A stretch of 64,000 nucleotides of DNA from Acidobacteriota bacterium. Lineage in GTDB: Bacteria > Acidobacteriota > Terriglobia > Terriglobales > Acidobacteriaceae. The notes beneath the pieces were generated by a model, which was not told the DNA's origin, did not search any database, and saw only the letters and a program-made list of their open reading frames with translations. The translations under genes and the position numbers were made by a program. The stretch lies in the NCBI GenBank assembly GCA_021792135.1, contig JAJYVF010000014.1, positions 62,001 through 126,000 on the forward strand. The letters are read 5' to 3'. Below, piece by piece: positions 1-9,499 of the stretch (its first letter is position 1; every line of letters begins with the position of its first letter).

Positions 1-513
1 ACCGAGCTCGTCGAAGTCACAAAGCGCTACTTCACCTCGAAGAACATCCCCGTCAAGGTCGAATTCAGCTGGGGCGCCACCGAAGTCAAGCCGCCGACGC
101 TCGCCGATGCCATCGTCGAAGTCACCGAGACCGGCAGCTCGCTCCGCGCCAATCGCCTGCGCATCATCGACACCGTCATGGAAAGCGAGACGCACTTCAT
201 CGCCAACAAGGGGGCCTGCGCCGATCCCTGGAAGAAGCAGAAGATCGACAACATCGCCCTCATGCTGCGCGGCGCTATTGACGCCCAGGGACAGGTGGGC
301 CTCATGCTCAATGTCGAAAAGGAGAATCTCCCGACCGTCCTCGCAGTTCTCCCCGCGCTCCATTCCCCCACCGTCTCCGAGCTGAGCGATTCGAACTGGG
401 TCGCCGTCAATACTATCCTCGAAGAGAGCACCGTGCGCGAGGTCATTCCCAAACTCAAAGCGGCCAGGGCAACGGGCATCGTCGAGTACCCTCTCAACAA
501 GGTGGTGCTGTGA
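1..513 (+). CDS. hisG: ATP phosphoribosyltransferase, long form (5'-truncated by window)
   Basis: This enzyme condenses ATP with PRPP, the first committed step of histidine synthesis, in the cytoplasm. Only the last 170 codons are present. The frame is open from base 1, so the true start lies upstream of the window. The visible part ends in [12 protein letters not shown], the usual end of the C-terminal ACT-like regulatory domain of long-form HisG. That domain binds histidine for feedback inhibition, and the long form does not need HisZ. The stop TGA overlaps the GTG start of hisD (GTGA, 510-513), so translation is probably coupled. Family assignment rests on this C-terminal domain and the operon context. 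Confidence 0.93.
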   Translation, partial: TELVEVTKRYFTSKNIPVKVEFSWGATEVKPPTLADAIVEVTETGSSLRANRLRIIDTVMESETHFIANKGACADPWKKQKIDNIALMLRGAIDAQGQVGLMLNVEKENLPTVLAVLPALHSPTVSELSDSNWVAVNTILEESTVREVIPKLKAARATGIVEYPLNKVVL

Positions 514-1775
514 GGATACTCCGCACATCTGGCCGGGGAACGCCGGTGGCTCTGGAAGCCATTGCCGGGCTCACCGACCGCCGCAACGCGAGCTACGAAT
601 GCGTGCTGCCTCAGGCCCGGCGCATCGTCGACGCGGTGCGCCGCGGCGGCAATGCCGCGCTCCTGCGTCTCCGCGGCAAACTGGATGGGATTCCATCGCA
701 GTCTCCATTACGAATTTCCGAAGAGGAGCTGCGGACCGCGTGGGATCGGACTCCCGAGCCTCTGCGTCAGGCTCTGAAAACCGCCGCGAAGAACATCCGC
801 GGCTTCGCTACCCGCCAGTTGCCCCGCGACTTCGACCTCAAACCGGCGCGCGGCGCCGTCACCGGCCAGCGCGTGATCCCTGTCGCATCCGCAGGATGCT
901 ACGTCCCCAGCGGCCGCTATCCGCTGCCTTCCACGCTGCTCATGACCGTGATTCCCGCTCAGGTCGCCGGGGTCGAACGCATCGTGGTGGTTTCGCCCAG
1001 GCCCGCAAAGGAAACCCTCGCCGCCGCGGCCCTGCTGGGCGTGAAGGAGTTCTACCGCATCGGCGGAGCCCACGCCGTCGCCGCTCTTGCGTATGGCACG
1101 GAGAGCATTCCGCGCGTCGACAAAATTGTTGGCCCCGGCAATGCCTGGGTGACGGCGGCCAAGAAACTCGTCGCCTTCGACTGCGCCATCGACATGCTCG
1201 CCGGCCCGACGGAGATCGTCGTCACCAGCGAAGACGGCGATCCGGCCGCCATCGCCGCTGACCTGGTCGCGCAGGCGGAGCACGACCCCGATGCCGTTGC
1301 CATTTTCATCACCAGCCAGGCGGCCCTCGCAAAGGCCGTTACCGCGGAAGTGAAGCAGCGCATGCGCGGGAACAAAGTTGCCAGACAGTCGATCACCCAT
1401 CGCGGCGCGGCCATCGTCACCCGCTCGGCCGACGAGGCCCGCGACCTGACCAACCGCATCGCGCCTGAACACCTGACCGTCGACAGTGCCGCCGATCTTG
1501 CCTGGGTCCGCAATGCCGGCTCGGTCTTCATCGGCCGCTGGTCGGCGCAGCCCCTCGGCGACTACGTCTCCGGCCCCAACCACACGCTGCCCACCAGCGG
1601 CCTGGCCCGCACCCGCGGCGGCCTCAGCGTTCTGGATTTTGTGAAACTCGTGACCATTCAGGAATACACCGAAGAAGGCATCCGGCGGCTTGGGCCCGCG
1701 GCCATTCGCCTCGCGAATGCCGAAGGCCTCGTCGGCCATGCGGAAGCGATCGGCGCACGAGGGACCCATGAATAA
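510..1775 (+). CDS. hisD: Histidinol dehydrogenase
   Basis: A zinc enzyme that oxidises L-histidinol to histidine in two NAD-dependent steps, the last two of the pathway. At 421 aa it is of normal length. Recognisable family blocks are [13 protein letters not shown], the LAGPTEIVV segment, the QAEHDPDA block with Zn-ligand Gln/His, and the C-terminal [10 protein letters not shown] with the last Zn-ligand His. It starts with GTG at 510, inside the hisG stop, and its end overlaps the hisC ATG at 1768 by 8 nt. It is the second gene of the his operon. Confidence 0.97.
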   Translation: MRILRTSGRGTPVALEAIAGLTDRRNASYECVLPQARRIVDAVRRGGNAALLRLRGKLDGIPSQSPLRISEEELRTAWDRTPEPLRQALKTAAKNIRGFATRQLPRDFDLKPARGAVTGQRVIPVASAGCYVPSGRYPLPSTLLMTVIPAQVAGVERIVVVSPRPAKETLAAAALLGVKEFYRIGGAHAVAALAYGTESIPRVDKIVGPGNAWVTAAKKLVAFDCAIDMLAGPTEIVVTSEDGDPAAIAADLVAQAEHDPDAVAIFITSQAALAKAVTAEVKQRMRGNKVARQSITHRGAAIVTRSADEARDLTNRIAPEHLTVDSAADLAWVRNAGSVFIGRWSAQPLGDYVSGPNHTLPTSGLARTRGGLSVLDFVKLVTIQEYTEEGIRRLGPAAIRLANAEGLVGHAEAIGARGTHE

Positions 1776-2982
1776 GCCAACCTTGCAGGATCGCGCTGTT
1801 TTGAAGGGGCACGGCTTCACCCGTGCCGAGGAACAGCCCGAAAGTTACCGGGCTTCAGCTCCTGAGGCTAACGCCGGCCCGGAGCCTTCCTCCACCAGCC
1901 CTCAACCGTCCGCTGCCGTCCGCCGCATGAAAGAGTACCACCCGCCGCTGGGCGACCGCAGCGGGTTGCGTCTCGATTTCAACGAGAACACCTTCGCCTG
2001 CTCGCCTCGCGTGCTCGATGCTCTGGGCCGCATCTCCGGCGGTGACCTCACCCGCTATCCGGAACGCGAGCCGGTCGAGCGCAGCGTTGCCAGGCATCTC
2101 GGGCTCGATCCCGCTCAGGTGCTCCTCACCAACGGGGTCGACGAAGCGATCCACGTGCTCTGCCAGACGTATCTGGATGCCGGCACGGAACTGCTCCTCC
2201 CTGTCCCCACCTACACGATGTACGAGGTCTACGCCTCGGGCACGCCCGCGCGCGTCGTGCGCGTCCCGGCGGAGAACGGCTTCCGCTTCCCGCTCGGTGC
2301 TCTCCTCAATGCCATCGCGCCCGCCACGCGACTGATCGCGATCGCCAATCCCAACAGCCCCACCGGCCAGACGCTTGCGCGGGAAGATCTGCTGCGCGTC
2401 ATCGATGCCGCGCCCCATGCCGCCGTCCTCGTCGACGAGGCCTACTTCCATTTCTTCGGCGAAACGATGGTCGATCTTATCGGCCGCCTGCCCAATGTAA
2501 TCGTCGCCCGCACATTTTCCAAGGCGTACGGACTCGCCGGCCTGCGCCTCGGTGTTTTGTGCGCTCCGGAAGAACAAATGCACTGGATGCGCCGCGCCAT
2601 CTCGCCTTACAGCGTCAACTCCGTTGCCCTGGCCTGCCTCACCGCCGCGCTGGAGGACGAAGAATACCTGCTCTGGTACACCGGCGAAGTCCTCGCCGCC
2701 CGCGGGGATTTCGAATCCGCGCTCGACCGCCTGCGCCTGCCCTACTGGCCTTCCCAGGCCAATTTCGTCCTCGTCAATATCGGTTCGAGGCACCGCGAAT
2801 TTGTGCACTCCATGCGGACCCGAAACGTTCTGGTGCGCGACCGCTCCGCCGATCCGGGCTGCGACGGCTGTGTTCGCATCACCATCGGCACCCGCGAGCA
2901 GACGCAGCAGGGCATCGCCGCGCTCGCCGAATCCCTCGCGGAAATCGGCTGGTCCGCAGCCCAGTCCGGAGTCGAAGCATGA
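1768..2982 (+). CDS. hisC: Histidinol-phosphate aminotransferase with repeat-encoded N-terminal extension
   Basis: A PLP enzyme that transaminates imidazole-acetol phosphate to histidinol phosphate. It is 404 aa, about 50 longer than usual. Conserved sequence begins only at [20 protein letters not shown] (residues 54 onward), and the PLP lysine is K252 in [16 protein letters not shown]. Residues of about 10-40 are encoded by a copy of a dispersed hairpin repeat (see 1798-1860). The start at 1768 is preferred because GAGGG lies 4 nt upstream. The in-frame ATG at 1927 would remove the extension but has no visible ribosome binding site. The stop overlaps hisB (ATGA). Confidence 0.94.
   Translation: MNKPTLQDRAVLKGHGFTRAEEQPESYRASAPEANAGPEPSSTSPQPSAAVRRMKEYHPPLGDRSGLRLDFNENTFACSPRVLDALGRISGGDLTRYPEREPVERSVARHLGLDPAQVLLTNGVDEAIHVLCQTYLDAGTELLLPVPTYTMYEVYASGTPARVVRVPAENGFRFPLGALLNAIAPATRLIAIANPNSPTGQTLAREDLLRVIDAAPHAAVLVDEAYFHFFGETMVDLIGRLPNVIVARTFSKAYGLAGLRLGVLCAPEEQMHWMRRAISPYSVNSVALACLTAALEDEEYLLWYTGEVLAARGDFESALDRLRLPYWPSQANFVLVNIGSRHREFVHSMRTRNVLVRDRSADPGCDGCVRITIGTREQTQQGIAALAESLAEIGWSAAQSGVEA
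1798..1860 (+). repeat. Dispersed hairpin repeat, copy A, inside hisC
   Basis: The 16 bases GTTTTGAAGGGGCACG (1798-1813) are identical to 43503-43518. They open a perfect hairpin, GGCACGG/CCGTGCC (1808-1814 and 1821-1827), followed by a second, AGCCCG/CGGGCT (1835-1840 and 1849-1854). The repeat lies in frame near the 5' end of hisC and is translated as [12 protein letters not shown]. The corresponding frame in copy B reads KGHDFSRAV. The intergenic copies show that this is a mobile or amplified DNA repeat and not a conserved protein domain. Confidence 0.8.
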
Positions 2983-3575
2983 ACGGAAAACGCACAGCCT
3001 CCATCGACCGCAAGACCGCCGAAACCGACATTCACCTGAAGCTCACCATCGAAGGCCAGGGCCGCTACAGCGTTTCCACCGGCATCCGCTTCTTCGATCA
3101 CATGCTCGAGCTTTTCACGCGCCATGGCGCCTTCGACCTCGAACTTGCCTGCAAAGGCGACCTCGACGTCGATCAGCACCACACGGTCGAGGACGTGGGC
3201 ATCGCGCTCGGCGAAGCCTTCAACCAGGCGCTGGGCGATAAGCGAGGCATTCTGCGCGCCGGCTATTTCCTCATGACGATGGACGAGACCCTCGGCCTCG
3301 CCGCTGTCGATCTCAGCGGCCGCGCCGCGCACCACGTCGAGACCAGAGTCCGTACCCGCCTCGTTGGCGACCTGCAGTCGGAGCTGGTCGAGGATTTCTT
3401 CGAAGGCTTCGCCCGCGGCGCCCGCGCCAATGTCCACGTGAAGACGATGTACGGCCGCTCCAGTCACCACAAAATCGAGGCGCTCTTCAAAGCCTTCGCC
3501 CGCGCCCTGCGCTTTGCCTGCTCACGCGATCCGCAGCTCGGAGAAATGCTGCCCAGCACGAAAGGACTGCTGTGA
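2979..3575 (+). CDS. hisB: Imidazoleglycerol-phosphate dehydratase
   Basis: This enzyme removes water from imidazole glycerol phosphate to give imidazole acetol phosphate, the substrate of the preceding HisC. It is 198 aa, the monofunctional size without a phosphatase domain. The Mn-binding histidine motifs are visible: [29 protein letters not shown], the central RAAHHVE and the C-terminal [19 protein letters not shown]. The ATG at 2979 overlaps the hisC stop by 4 nt. The TGA overlaps the GTG of hisH in the same way. Confidence 0.97.
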   Translation: MNGKRTASIDRKTAETDIHLKLTIEGQGRYSVSTGIRFFDHMLELFTRHGAFDLELACKGDLDVDQHHTVEDVGIALGEAFNQALGDKRGILRAGYFLMTMDETLGLAAVDLSGRAAHHVETRVRTRLVGDLQSELVEDFFEGFARGARANVHVKTMYGRSSHHKIEALFKAFARALRFACSRDPQLGEMLPSTKGLL

Positions 3576-4183
3576 TCGCCGTCGTCGACTATAAAGCCGG
3601 CAATCTCACCTCGGTGATGAAGGCCGTCCGCACCGCAGGTGCCGATCTCGGAGTCGAGCCTGTCCTCACCGACGATCCTGCCGTCGTCCTGCTGTCCGGG
3701 AAGATCATCCTGCCCGGTGTGGGCCACTTCGCGGCAACGCAGTTTCTCGAAAAGCACGGCCTGAAGGCGGCCATTCGGGAGAAGATCGCCGCCGGAGTTC
3801 CGTTCCTTGGCATCTGCGTGGGCCTGCAGTGGCTCTTCGCCGGCAGCACGGAAGCCCCGGAATGCGCCGGCCTCTGCGCCTTGCCGGAACTTTGCGACCG
3901 TTTCGCACCCGGCAGGAAAGTTCCCCACGTCGGCTGGAACTCCCTCTCCCTGCGGCCCGGCTCGCGCCTCTTCGCCGGTATTCCCGACGGCAGCTTCGTC
4001 TATTTCACCCACTCGTATCGCGCACCCCTGACAAACGCCACCGTAGCCGTTACAGAATATGGCGAGCCCTTCAGCGCCGCTGTCGAATGCGGCAACATCA
4101 TGGGCGTCCAGTTCCACCCGGAAAAGTCCGCCGAAACCGGTCTGCGCCTGCTCCGCAATTTCCTGGAGCTGCCGCCGTGCTGA
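3572..4183 (+). CDS. hisH: Imidazole glycerol phosphate synthase, glutaminase subunit
   Basis: A class I glutamine amidotransferase subunit that supplies ammonia to HisF. It is 203 aa, the normal length. It begins [15 protein letters not shown]. The nucleophile is C82 in GICVGLQW (the usual form is GICLGMQ), and the catalytic His is in [13 protein letters not shown] near the C-terminus. It starts with GTG at 3572 overlapping the hisB stop. HisF follows with a 7-nt overlap, fitting an obligate HisH-HisF heterodimer. Confidence 0.97.
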   Translation: MIAVVDYKAGNLTSVMKAVRTAGADLGVEPVLTDDPAVVLLSGKIILPGVGHFAATQFLEKHGLKAAIREKIAAGVPFLGICVGLQWLFAGSTEAPECAGLCALPELCDRFAPGRKVPHVGWNSLSLRPGSRLFAGIPDGSFVYFTHSYRAPLTNATVAVTEYGEPFSAAVECGNIMGVQFHPEKSAETGLRLLRNFLELPPC

Positions 4184-4953
4184 CCAAACGCATCATCGCC
4201 TGCCTCGACGTCAACGCCGGCCGCGTGGTCAAGGGGGTGCAGTTCGTCGATCTGGTCGATGCCGGCGATCCCGCTGAGCTGGCCGCTCGTCACGCTGCTT
4301 CCGGAGCCGACGAGATCGTTCTCCTCGACATCACCGCTACGCACGAGGGGCGCGGCACCTTGCTCGAGACCGTGCAGCGGACCGCACGGCGCCTTTTCGT
4401 TCCCTTCACCGTCGGCGGAGGCATTCGCACCGCCGATGATGCCGCCGCGGTCTTCGACGCCGGCGCCGACAAGGTCAGCATCAACTCCGCGGCTCTCGCC
4501 CGCCCCGAGCTCATCGGCGAGATCGGATCGAAATTCGGCGCCCAGGCCGTCATTGTCGCCATCGATGTGCGCCGCGGCGCGAGCGGCGATCCCATCCGCA
4601 ACGCGGAAGTCTATGTCGCCGGAGGCCGCAAGCCCACGGGCCGCCGCGCCGTCGAATGGGCCCGCGAAGCCGAAGAGCGCGGCGCCGGGGAAATTCTCCT
4701 CACCTCCATGGACGCGGATGGTACCCGCGCCGGCTTCGACTGCAAACTGACCGCCGCGGTCAGCGATGCCGTGCAGATCCCCGTCATAGCCTCCGGAGGA
4801 GCCGGCAACGCCCGGCACTTCACCCAGGTCTTCCGGGAAGGCAAAGCCGACGCCGCCCTCGCCGCCAGCATCTTCCACTTCGGCATCCACGACGTCCGCG
4901 CGCTCAAGGAAGAACTCCTCCGCGACGGCATCCCTGTGAGGCTCCCGTGCTGA
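4177..4953 (+). CDS. hisF: Imidazole glycerol phosphate synthase, cyclase subunit
   Basis: A (beta/alpha)8-barrel enzyme that uses HisH-derived ammonia to form imidazole glycerol phosphate and AICAR. It is 258 aa. The two catalytic aspartates are recognisable in [16 protein letters not shown] near the N-terminus and in [15 protein letters not shown] in the second half. The phosphate loops VGGGIRT and ASGGAGN are intact. The GTG start at 4177 lies inside hisH, and the TGA overlaps the GTG of hisA by 7 nt. All his junctions here are overlaps, so the operon is probably one transcript with coupled translation. Confidence 0.97.
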   Translation: MLTKRIIACLDVNAGRVVKGVQFVDLVDAGDPAELAARHAASGADEIVLLDITATHEGRGTLLETVQRTARRLFVPFTVGGGIRTADDAAAVFDAGADKVSINSAALARPELIGEIGSKFGAQAVIVAIDVRRGASGDPIRNAEVYVAGGRKPTGRRAVEWAREAEERGAGEILLTSMDADGTRAGFDCKLTAAVSDAVQIPVIASGGAGNARHFTQVFREGKADAALAASIFHFGIHDVRALKEELLRDGIPVRLPC

Positions 4954-5621
4954 TTCCCTCCATCGACCTGATGGGCGGCCGCATCGTTCAGCTCGAGCGC
5001 GGCGAAGAACTCCGTCTCGCCTTCGACGACTTCGATTACTGGATCGCCCGCTTTTCCTCATACCCTCTCGTCCAGCTCATCGATCTGGACGCCGCGAAGC
5101 GCCTCGGCGACAACCGCGCTCTCCTCTCGCAGATCGCCCGCCGTTTGCCCGTCCAGGTGGGCGGCGGCATCCGTAACGCCGAGGAGGCGCAGCGCCTTCT
5201 CGGCCTGGGCGCGCGCCGCGTCATTTTCGGTTCGGCGCTGTTTCACGACACCGGCGTCAACACGGAATGCGCCGCCGCGGTTTCCGCCGCCATCGGTCCC
5301 GAACAATTCGTCGCAGGCATCGATACAAAGGCCGGCCGCATCGCCGTCCGTGGCTGGCAGGATCAGGTCAGCGTCACGCCCGCCCAGGCCATCGCCGCTC
5401 TCGAGCCATATTGCGGCGCCTTCCTGTACACCCACGTGGATACCGAAGGAACCATGCGCGGATTTCCCATGGACGTTGCCCGGGAACTCCGCTCGGCCAC
5501 GACGCGCCAGCTCATCGTCGCCGGAGGCATCCGCGAGCAGGCCGAAATCGATGCCCTGCATGCGATGGGTGTTGATGCCGTCGCCGGCATGGCCGTATAC
5601 TCCGGACTGCTCGCCACCTGA
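4947..5621 (+). CDS. hisA: Phosphoribosylformimino-5-aminoimidazole carboxamide ribotide isomerase
   Basis: A barrel isomerase (ProFAR to PRFAR) that feeds HisF. It is 224 aa, slightly short of the usual 240. [14 protein letters not shown] carries the N-terminal catalytic Asp, and [13 protein letters not shown] and [12 protein letters not shown] are the phosphate loops. The second catalytic region reads [12 protein letters not shown], where many HisA proteins have a D-G-T, so a Glu sits at the usual Asp position. This is last in the operon; hisI and hisE are not in the window. GTG start at 4947. Confidence 0.93.
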   Translation: MLIPSIDLMGGRIVQLERGEELRLAFDDFDYWIARFSSYPLVQLIDLDAAKRLGDNRALLSQIARRLPVQVGGGIRNAEEAQRLLGLGARRVIFGSALFHDTGVNTECAAAVSAAIGPEQFVAGIDTKAGRIAVRGWQDQVSVTPAQAIAALEPYCGAFLYTHVDTEGTMRGFPMDVARELRSATTRQLIVAGGIREQAEIDALHAMGVDAVAGMAVYSGLLAT

Positions 5622-5702
5622 AATCACGCGAACCCGCGCAATGTCCCCCCCCACGCGGAATATGTTCTAAGCTGATACGTCCGGTTCGGTGGGAGGACCG
5701 CC

Positions 5703-6875
5703 ATGACTCCAAAATCGAACTCTCTGCGGATCGCAAGACGGCTGGAAGAGGCGGGGTTCTCCGACATTGTCCAGATCCGCAACAAGGTCCTTGAACTGCG
5801 GGCGGCCGGTCAGCCCGTTCACGCTTTTCATGGCGGCGAGCCGTTCTTTGAGACGCCGGAGACGATCAAATACGCGGGCATCCGTGCCCTGGTCGAGAAT
5901 CGCACCCACTATGCGCCCTCCTCCGGCATTGAGCCGCTGCGCGAGGCCATCGCCCGCAAGCTCCAGTCCAAAAACCGCATTCCAGCGAACGCCAGCGAGG
6001 TGCTCGTCACCGCCGGCGGAGCCCATGCGCTCTACTCCGCGTTTCAGACCGTCCTCGATCCCGGCGACGATGTCCTGCTCTTCTCGCCTTACTGGACCCC
6101 GATCCGCGACATGATCACCATGGCCCAGGCGCGCCCCGTCATGGTGCCCACGGCCACCGCGCGGCGCAACGGCCTCACCTCCGCCCTCGAGCACTTCTCC
6201 ACGCCGCCCACCCGCGCCCTCTACTACAACACGCCGCAGAACCCTACGGGATTCGTTTTTTCGCGGCAGGAAGCCGAGGAGGTCGCGGCCTTCGCTAAGC
6301 GCCGCAACCTGGTGGTCTTTGCCGACGAGGCCTACGAAGACCTCGTCTACGAGGGCGAACACATCTCCATCGCTTCGCTGCCTGGCATGGCCGAGCGAAC
6401 CATCACCGCCTACACCTTCTCCAAGACCTATGCCATGACCGGCTGGCGTGCCGGTTACGTCACCGCCCAGGAGCCCTTCATGACCGGGCTCCGCAAGACG
6501 GTTCTTTACTCGACGAACGGGGTTTCCACGCCCACGCAGTTTGCCGCCCTGGAAGCTCTGGCCACGCCGCAGAGCACCATCGCCGCCCGCCTGGAGGAAT
6601 ACCGCCAGCGCCGCGATCTTCTCGTCCAGGGACTGAACGAGCTTGGCCTCGAGTGCGAACTGCCCGCCGGGACCTTCTACGCTCTGCCGTGCGTTACCAG
6701 CCTTCATAAGGACAGCCGCCGCGTCGCCAACCTTTTCCTCGAAAAGGCGCACGTCGCCACCATTCCCGGGGTGGTCTTTGGCGCGCAGGGTGAGGGCAGT
6801 GTACGCTTCAGTTATGCCGTCGCGCTCAATGAGATTGAGTCCGGTCTGCAGGCCCTCCGCAAATTCCTCCGCTGA
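5703..6875 (+). CDS. PLP-dependent aminotransferase, aspartate aminotransferase family
   Basis: A cytoplasmic fold-type I aminotransferase of 390 aa. Substrate specificity cannot be read from sequence; aspartate or aromatic amino acids are likeliest. Motifs seen are NTPQNPTGFVFSRQEAEEV, the DEAYEDLVYEGE block with the PLP-ring Asp, K241 in the Schiff-base motif TFSKTYAMTGWRAGY, and the C-terminal GSVRFSYAVA with the carboxylate-binding Arg. The start is supported by GGGAGG about 6 nt upstream. It lies 81 bp after hisA on the same strand. Read-through from the his operon is possible, but it need not belong to histidine synthesis. Confidence 0.85.
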   Translation: MTPKSNSLRIARRLEEAGFSDIVQIRNKVLELRAAGQPVHAFHGGEPFFETPETIKYAGIRALVENRTHYAPSSGIEPLREAIARKLQSKNRIPANASEVLVTAGGAHALYSAFQTVLDPGDDVLLFSPYWTPIRDMITMAQARPVMVPTATARRNGLTSALEHFSTPPTRALYYNTPQNPTGFVFSRQEAEEVAAFAKRRNLVVFADEAYEDLVYEGEHISIASLPGMAERTITAYTFSKTYAMTGWRAGYVTAQEPFMTGLRKTVLYSTNGVSTPTQFAALEALATPQSTIAARLEEYRQRRDLLVQGLNELGLECELPAGTFYALPCVTSLHKDSRRVANLFLEKAHVATIPGVVFGAQGEGSVRFSYAVALNEIESGLQALRKFLR

Positions 6876-7004
6876 TTCCCGTGCTTTTTTGGTTGCCAGG
6901 CGATGAAATTGCCGTAATTTCGGCATCGAAATACCGGGTACCAGAGTCCCATACAACAGTGGCATTTGCCGTTAAATCATTCACCGGCCGGAGTTTCTAT
7001 TCGC

Positions 7005-7703
7005 GTGTTTTCATCTCGTCTGATGTGGCTGCCGATCCTCTGTGTGTTCGCCTTTGTCTTTCCGGCAGCCTTCGCGCAGGCTCCCATCGAACCCTCGCTG
7101 CCCGAAGCGCCTCTCCCGCATAGCCGTGTATTGTTTCTGTTTCCAGGCTTCGAAACCGTTCAGGACCCCAACATTCCCGTTGCCACGCTGCGCGTCCCGC
7201 AGAAGTTCGAAATGGCCTGGCGCAAAGTCCTCGATCCCTCTTTCCTCGTGGAATCGGCGATGTTCGCCGGCTTCGACCAGCTCGCCGGCTATGGACCGCG
7301 CTACGGCTCGGGACCGGGTTCGTTTGCCCAGCGCTTCGGCTACAACGCCGGGAATCTGGCGTCAACGTTCTTCTTCACCGATGGAGTATTGCCGACCCTC
7401 TTCCATCAGGATCCGCGCTATTTCCGCAAAGGCGAGGGCCCTTTTGCATCTCGCGTCTGGTGGGCGCTGCGCAGCGAGTTCGTGGCCTTCAGCGACCAGG
7501 GAACGCAGATGCCGAACTACGCCAACATGATCGGCTTTGGTATGTCGACTGCTCTCAGCAACGCCTATTCACCCGCGAGCAGCAACAACTTCGACAGCAC
7601 CATGGAGCGTTACGGCATCAAGATCGGATTCAGTTTCGCGCTCAACGTCATGCGTGAGTTCGGCGGCATCAGCAAGCCGGAAAAGCATCAGCGCGAACGC
7701 TGA
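7005..7703 (+). CDS. Secreted protein of unknown function
   Basis: A 232-aa product from GTG 7005, with an N-terminal hydrophobic signal segment ending FPAAFAQA. GGAG lies 11 nt upstream of 7005; an in-frame TTG at 6966 lacks a binding site, and ATG 7023 is also possible. The mature part contains AMFAGFDQLAGYGPRYGSG, FAQRFGYNAGN and LFHQDPRYFRKG. I associate this pattern with exported hypothetical proteins common in acidobacterial genomes, but no function is known to me. Repeated Gly-aromatic stretches and a hydrophobic C-terminal half suggest outer-membrane association, which is inference. Confidence 0.7.
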   Translation: MFSSRLMWLPILCVFAFVFPAAFAQAPIEPSLPEAPLPHSRVLFLFPGFETVQDPNIPVATLRVPQKFEMAWRKVLDPSFLVESAMFAGFDQLAGYGPRYGSGPGSFAQRFGYNAGNLASTFFFTDGVLPTLFHQDPRYFRKGEGPFASRVWWALRSEFVAFSDQGTQMPNYANMIGFGMSTALSNAYSPASSNNFDSTMERYGIKIGFSFALNVMREFGGISKPEKHQRER

Positions 7704-7800
7704 AGCGCCCCCCGAGTTCTCGCCGGACTTCCACGAGTACCTGCGGACCCCTCGCACGGTACCATGGAAGCACTCCGGACAGAGAGGTCCCTGCTCTCCC

Positions 7801-8766
7801 GTGCTGAAGGTTGGCGTCCCCGAAGCTGTCGATCCCGAACTGCGCCGCCTGCTCCCGGCCGGCATCGCGCTCGAAGTGATTCCGGCCTGGCCGCAGCGTG
7901 AATTCGAAGTTGAGTTCTGGATTGTCCCGCCGCTGCAGAAGCAGGCCGAGCAGGCCTGGCCCTGGCTGCGCGGGGTACGCGTGGCTCAGGCTGTACTTGC
8001 CGGCGTCGATGGTCTGCTCCGGTTCCTGCCGCGCGACCTGATCCTCTGTGATGCGCGCGGCGCCCACAGCATTTCCACAGCGGAATGGGTCCTTACCGCC
8101 ATCCTCGCCTCGCTCAAGTTCCTGCCTTTCTACAGCGACCTGCAGCGCACGGGCCTCTGGTCGCGCCGCAGGGAGGCGGAAACGCACTATCGTGCCCTCC
8201 ATGGCGTCTCCGGCCCTCTCTATCCCCATGTTCTTGTCGAGGAACTCAGCGGCAAGCGCGTTCTTATCATTGGCTACGGCGCCATCGGGCGTGCCGTCGA
8301 AGACCGCCTCCTGCCCTTCGGAGTCGAGATCGTCCGCGTCGCCCGCAGCGCGCGCGACGGAGTCTTCGGTGTCGAGAGCCTCTCCGAGCTGCTGCCGGAC
8401 GCTGACATCCTCGTCCTCATCGTCCCCTCCACCAGTGAGACCACGGGCATGATCGGGGCGAAAGAACTGGCGTCGATGAAGCAGGGTGCGCTGCTCGTCA
8501 ATGCCGCCCGCGGTACCGTAGTAGATGCGGACGCGCTGCTCGGCGCACTGCAAGGCGGCCGCATCCGCGCAGCTCTCGACGTGACGGATCCCGAGCCCCT
8601 TCCCGAGGGCCATGCCCTCTGGAGAGCGCCCAACCTGCTCCTCACGCCACACGTCGCCGGCTCCACGCCCATGTTCATGAGCCGCGCCATGCGGATTGCG
8701 TCGGCTCAGATCGTCCGCTGGATGCGCGGCGAGCCGCTCGAGAATGTCGTCACAGGAGAATACTGA
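7801..8766 (+). CDS. D-isomer-specific 2-hydroxyacid dehydrogenase family protein
   Basis: An NAD(P)-dependent oxidoreductase of about 321 aa acting on a 2-hydroxy or 2-keto acid; the substrate is unknown. The Rossmann fingerprint GYGAIGRAV, the NAARGTVVDADAL segment with the catalytic Arg, the DVTDPEPLPEGHALW block and TPHVAGSTP with the catalytic His are all present. The GTG at 7801 is chosen because homology-like sequence starts at VLKVGVPEAVD. The frame is open further upstream, so the exact start is uncertain. It follows the secreted protein by about 100 bp. Confidence 0.85.
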   Translation: MLKVGVPEAVDPELRRLLPAGIALEVIPAWPQREFEVEFWIVPPLQKQAEQAWPWLRGVRVAQAVLAGVDGLLRFLPRDLILCDARGAHSISTAEWVLTAILASLKFLPFYSDLQRTGLWSRRREAETHYRALHGVSGPLYPHVLVEELSGKRVLIIGYGAIGRAVEDRLLPFGVEIVRVARSARDGVFGVESLSELLPDADILVLIVPSTSETTGMIGAKELASMKQGALLVNAARGTVVDADALLGALQGGRIRAALDVTDPEPLPEGHALWRAPNLLLTPHVAGSTPMFMSRAMRIASAQIVRWMRGEPLENVVTGEY

Positions 8767-8782
8767 CGGAACGGGCAGCCCT

Positions 8783-9346
8783 TCAGCGCAACCCGTTCCC
8801 CGGCCACTCGTACGCCACCACGCCCAGGTCATTGAGCACCTGCATCGTGGCTTCCACGTTGCGGCGCACCTGGGTGCGGTCCTGCCGCGGAACCGTGGGA
8901 TCTTCTTCGACCGCGATCACTCGCCCGTAGGGCCAGGTGTCTTCCGGCAAGGCTGCCAGCGCTTCGGGCAGGTCGGAAAGCCGCAGGTCCAGCACCCGCC
9001 TCCTCGCCGCCACCGGCCGCAGCAGATCGCTGCCCGGGCTGTTCACCGGCCCATTGTCCGGATACAGCATGCTCAGGCTCACCGTCGACTTGCTGACGAT
9101 CAGAAACGGATTCGTCCAGCTCTGGCGCGTGTGGATCGCCATGTAGGTGTTCTTCGACGGCAGCGGAATATTCTCCAGCTGCTGGCGATCCTGGTCCTCA
9201 GCCGCGGCTGCAGCGCGAGCCTTCGCCTCGGCCTTTTCCCGCGCGGCTACGGCGGCCTTGACGGATTCATGGGGTGAACGTGAACAGCCGCTCAGAGCAA
9301 AAACCAGCAGGAGCGCGCTGGTGGGTACAGCGAGCAGTTTCATCAT
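8783..9346 (-). CDS. Putative lipoprotein of unknown function
   Basis: A 187-aa product starting MMKLLAVPTSALLLVFALSG and followed by Cys, a clear lipobox, so it is probably lipidated and anchored in the envelope. An Ala/Glu/Lys-rich segment follows at about residues 25-55 and looks helical or coiled. The rest (RVLDLRLSDLPEALAALPED, VRRNVEATMQVLNDLGVVAY) is soluble and unfamiliar. No family is recognised. It is convergent with the upstream dehydrogenase and divergent from sdaA. Confidence 0.72.
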   Translation of the reverse strand: MMKLLAVPTSALLLVFALSGCSRSPHESVKAAVAAREKAEAKARAAAAAEDQDRQQLENIPLPSKNTYMAIHTRQSWTNPFLIVSKSTVSLSMLYPDNGPVNSPGSDLLRPVAARRRVLDLRLSDLPEALAALPEDTWPYGRVIAVEEDPTVPRQDRTQVRRNVEATMQVLNDLGVVAYEWPGNGLR

Positions 9347-9499
9347 TCGGGGGTGGTAATGCAACCAGAACTCCGGCTTCAGAATATCAAAGCCTCGCCG
9401 CAAACCCGCATCCTGGCTGCCTGTTTACGCCCTCTGCACAACTCCCAGGTCACGCTGGCCCCATTTCAATGCGTCGCATCCAGAGGCTAGAATCGTCCG

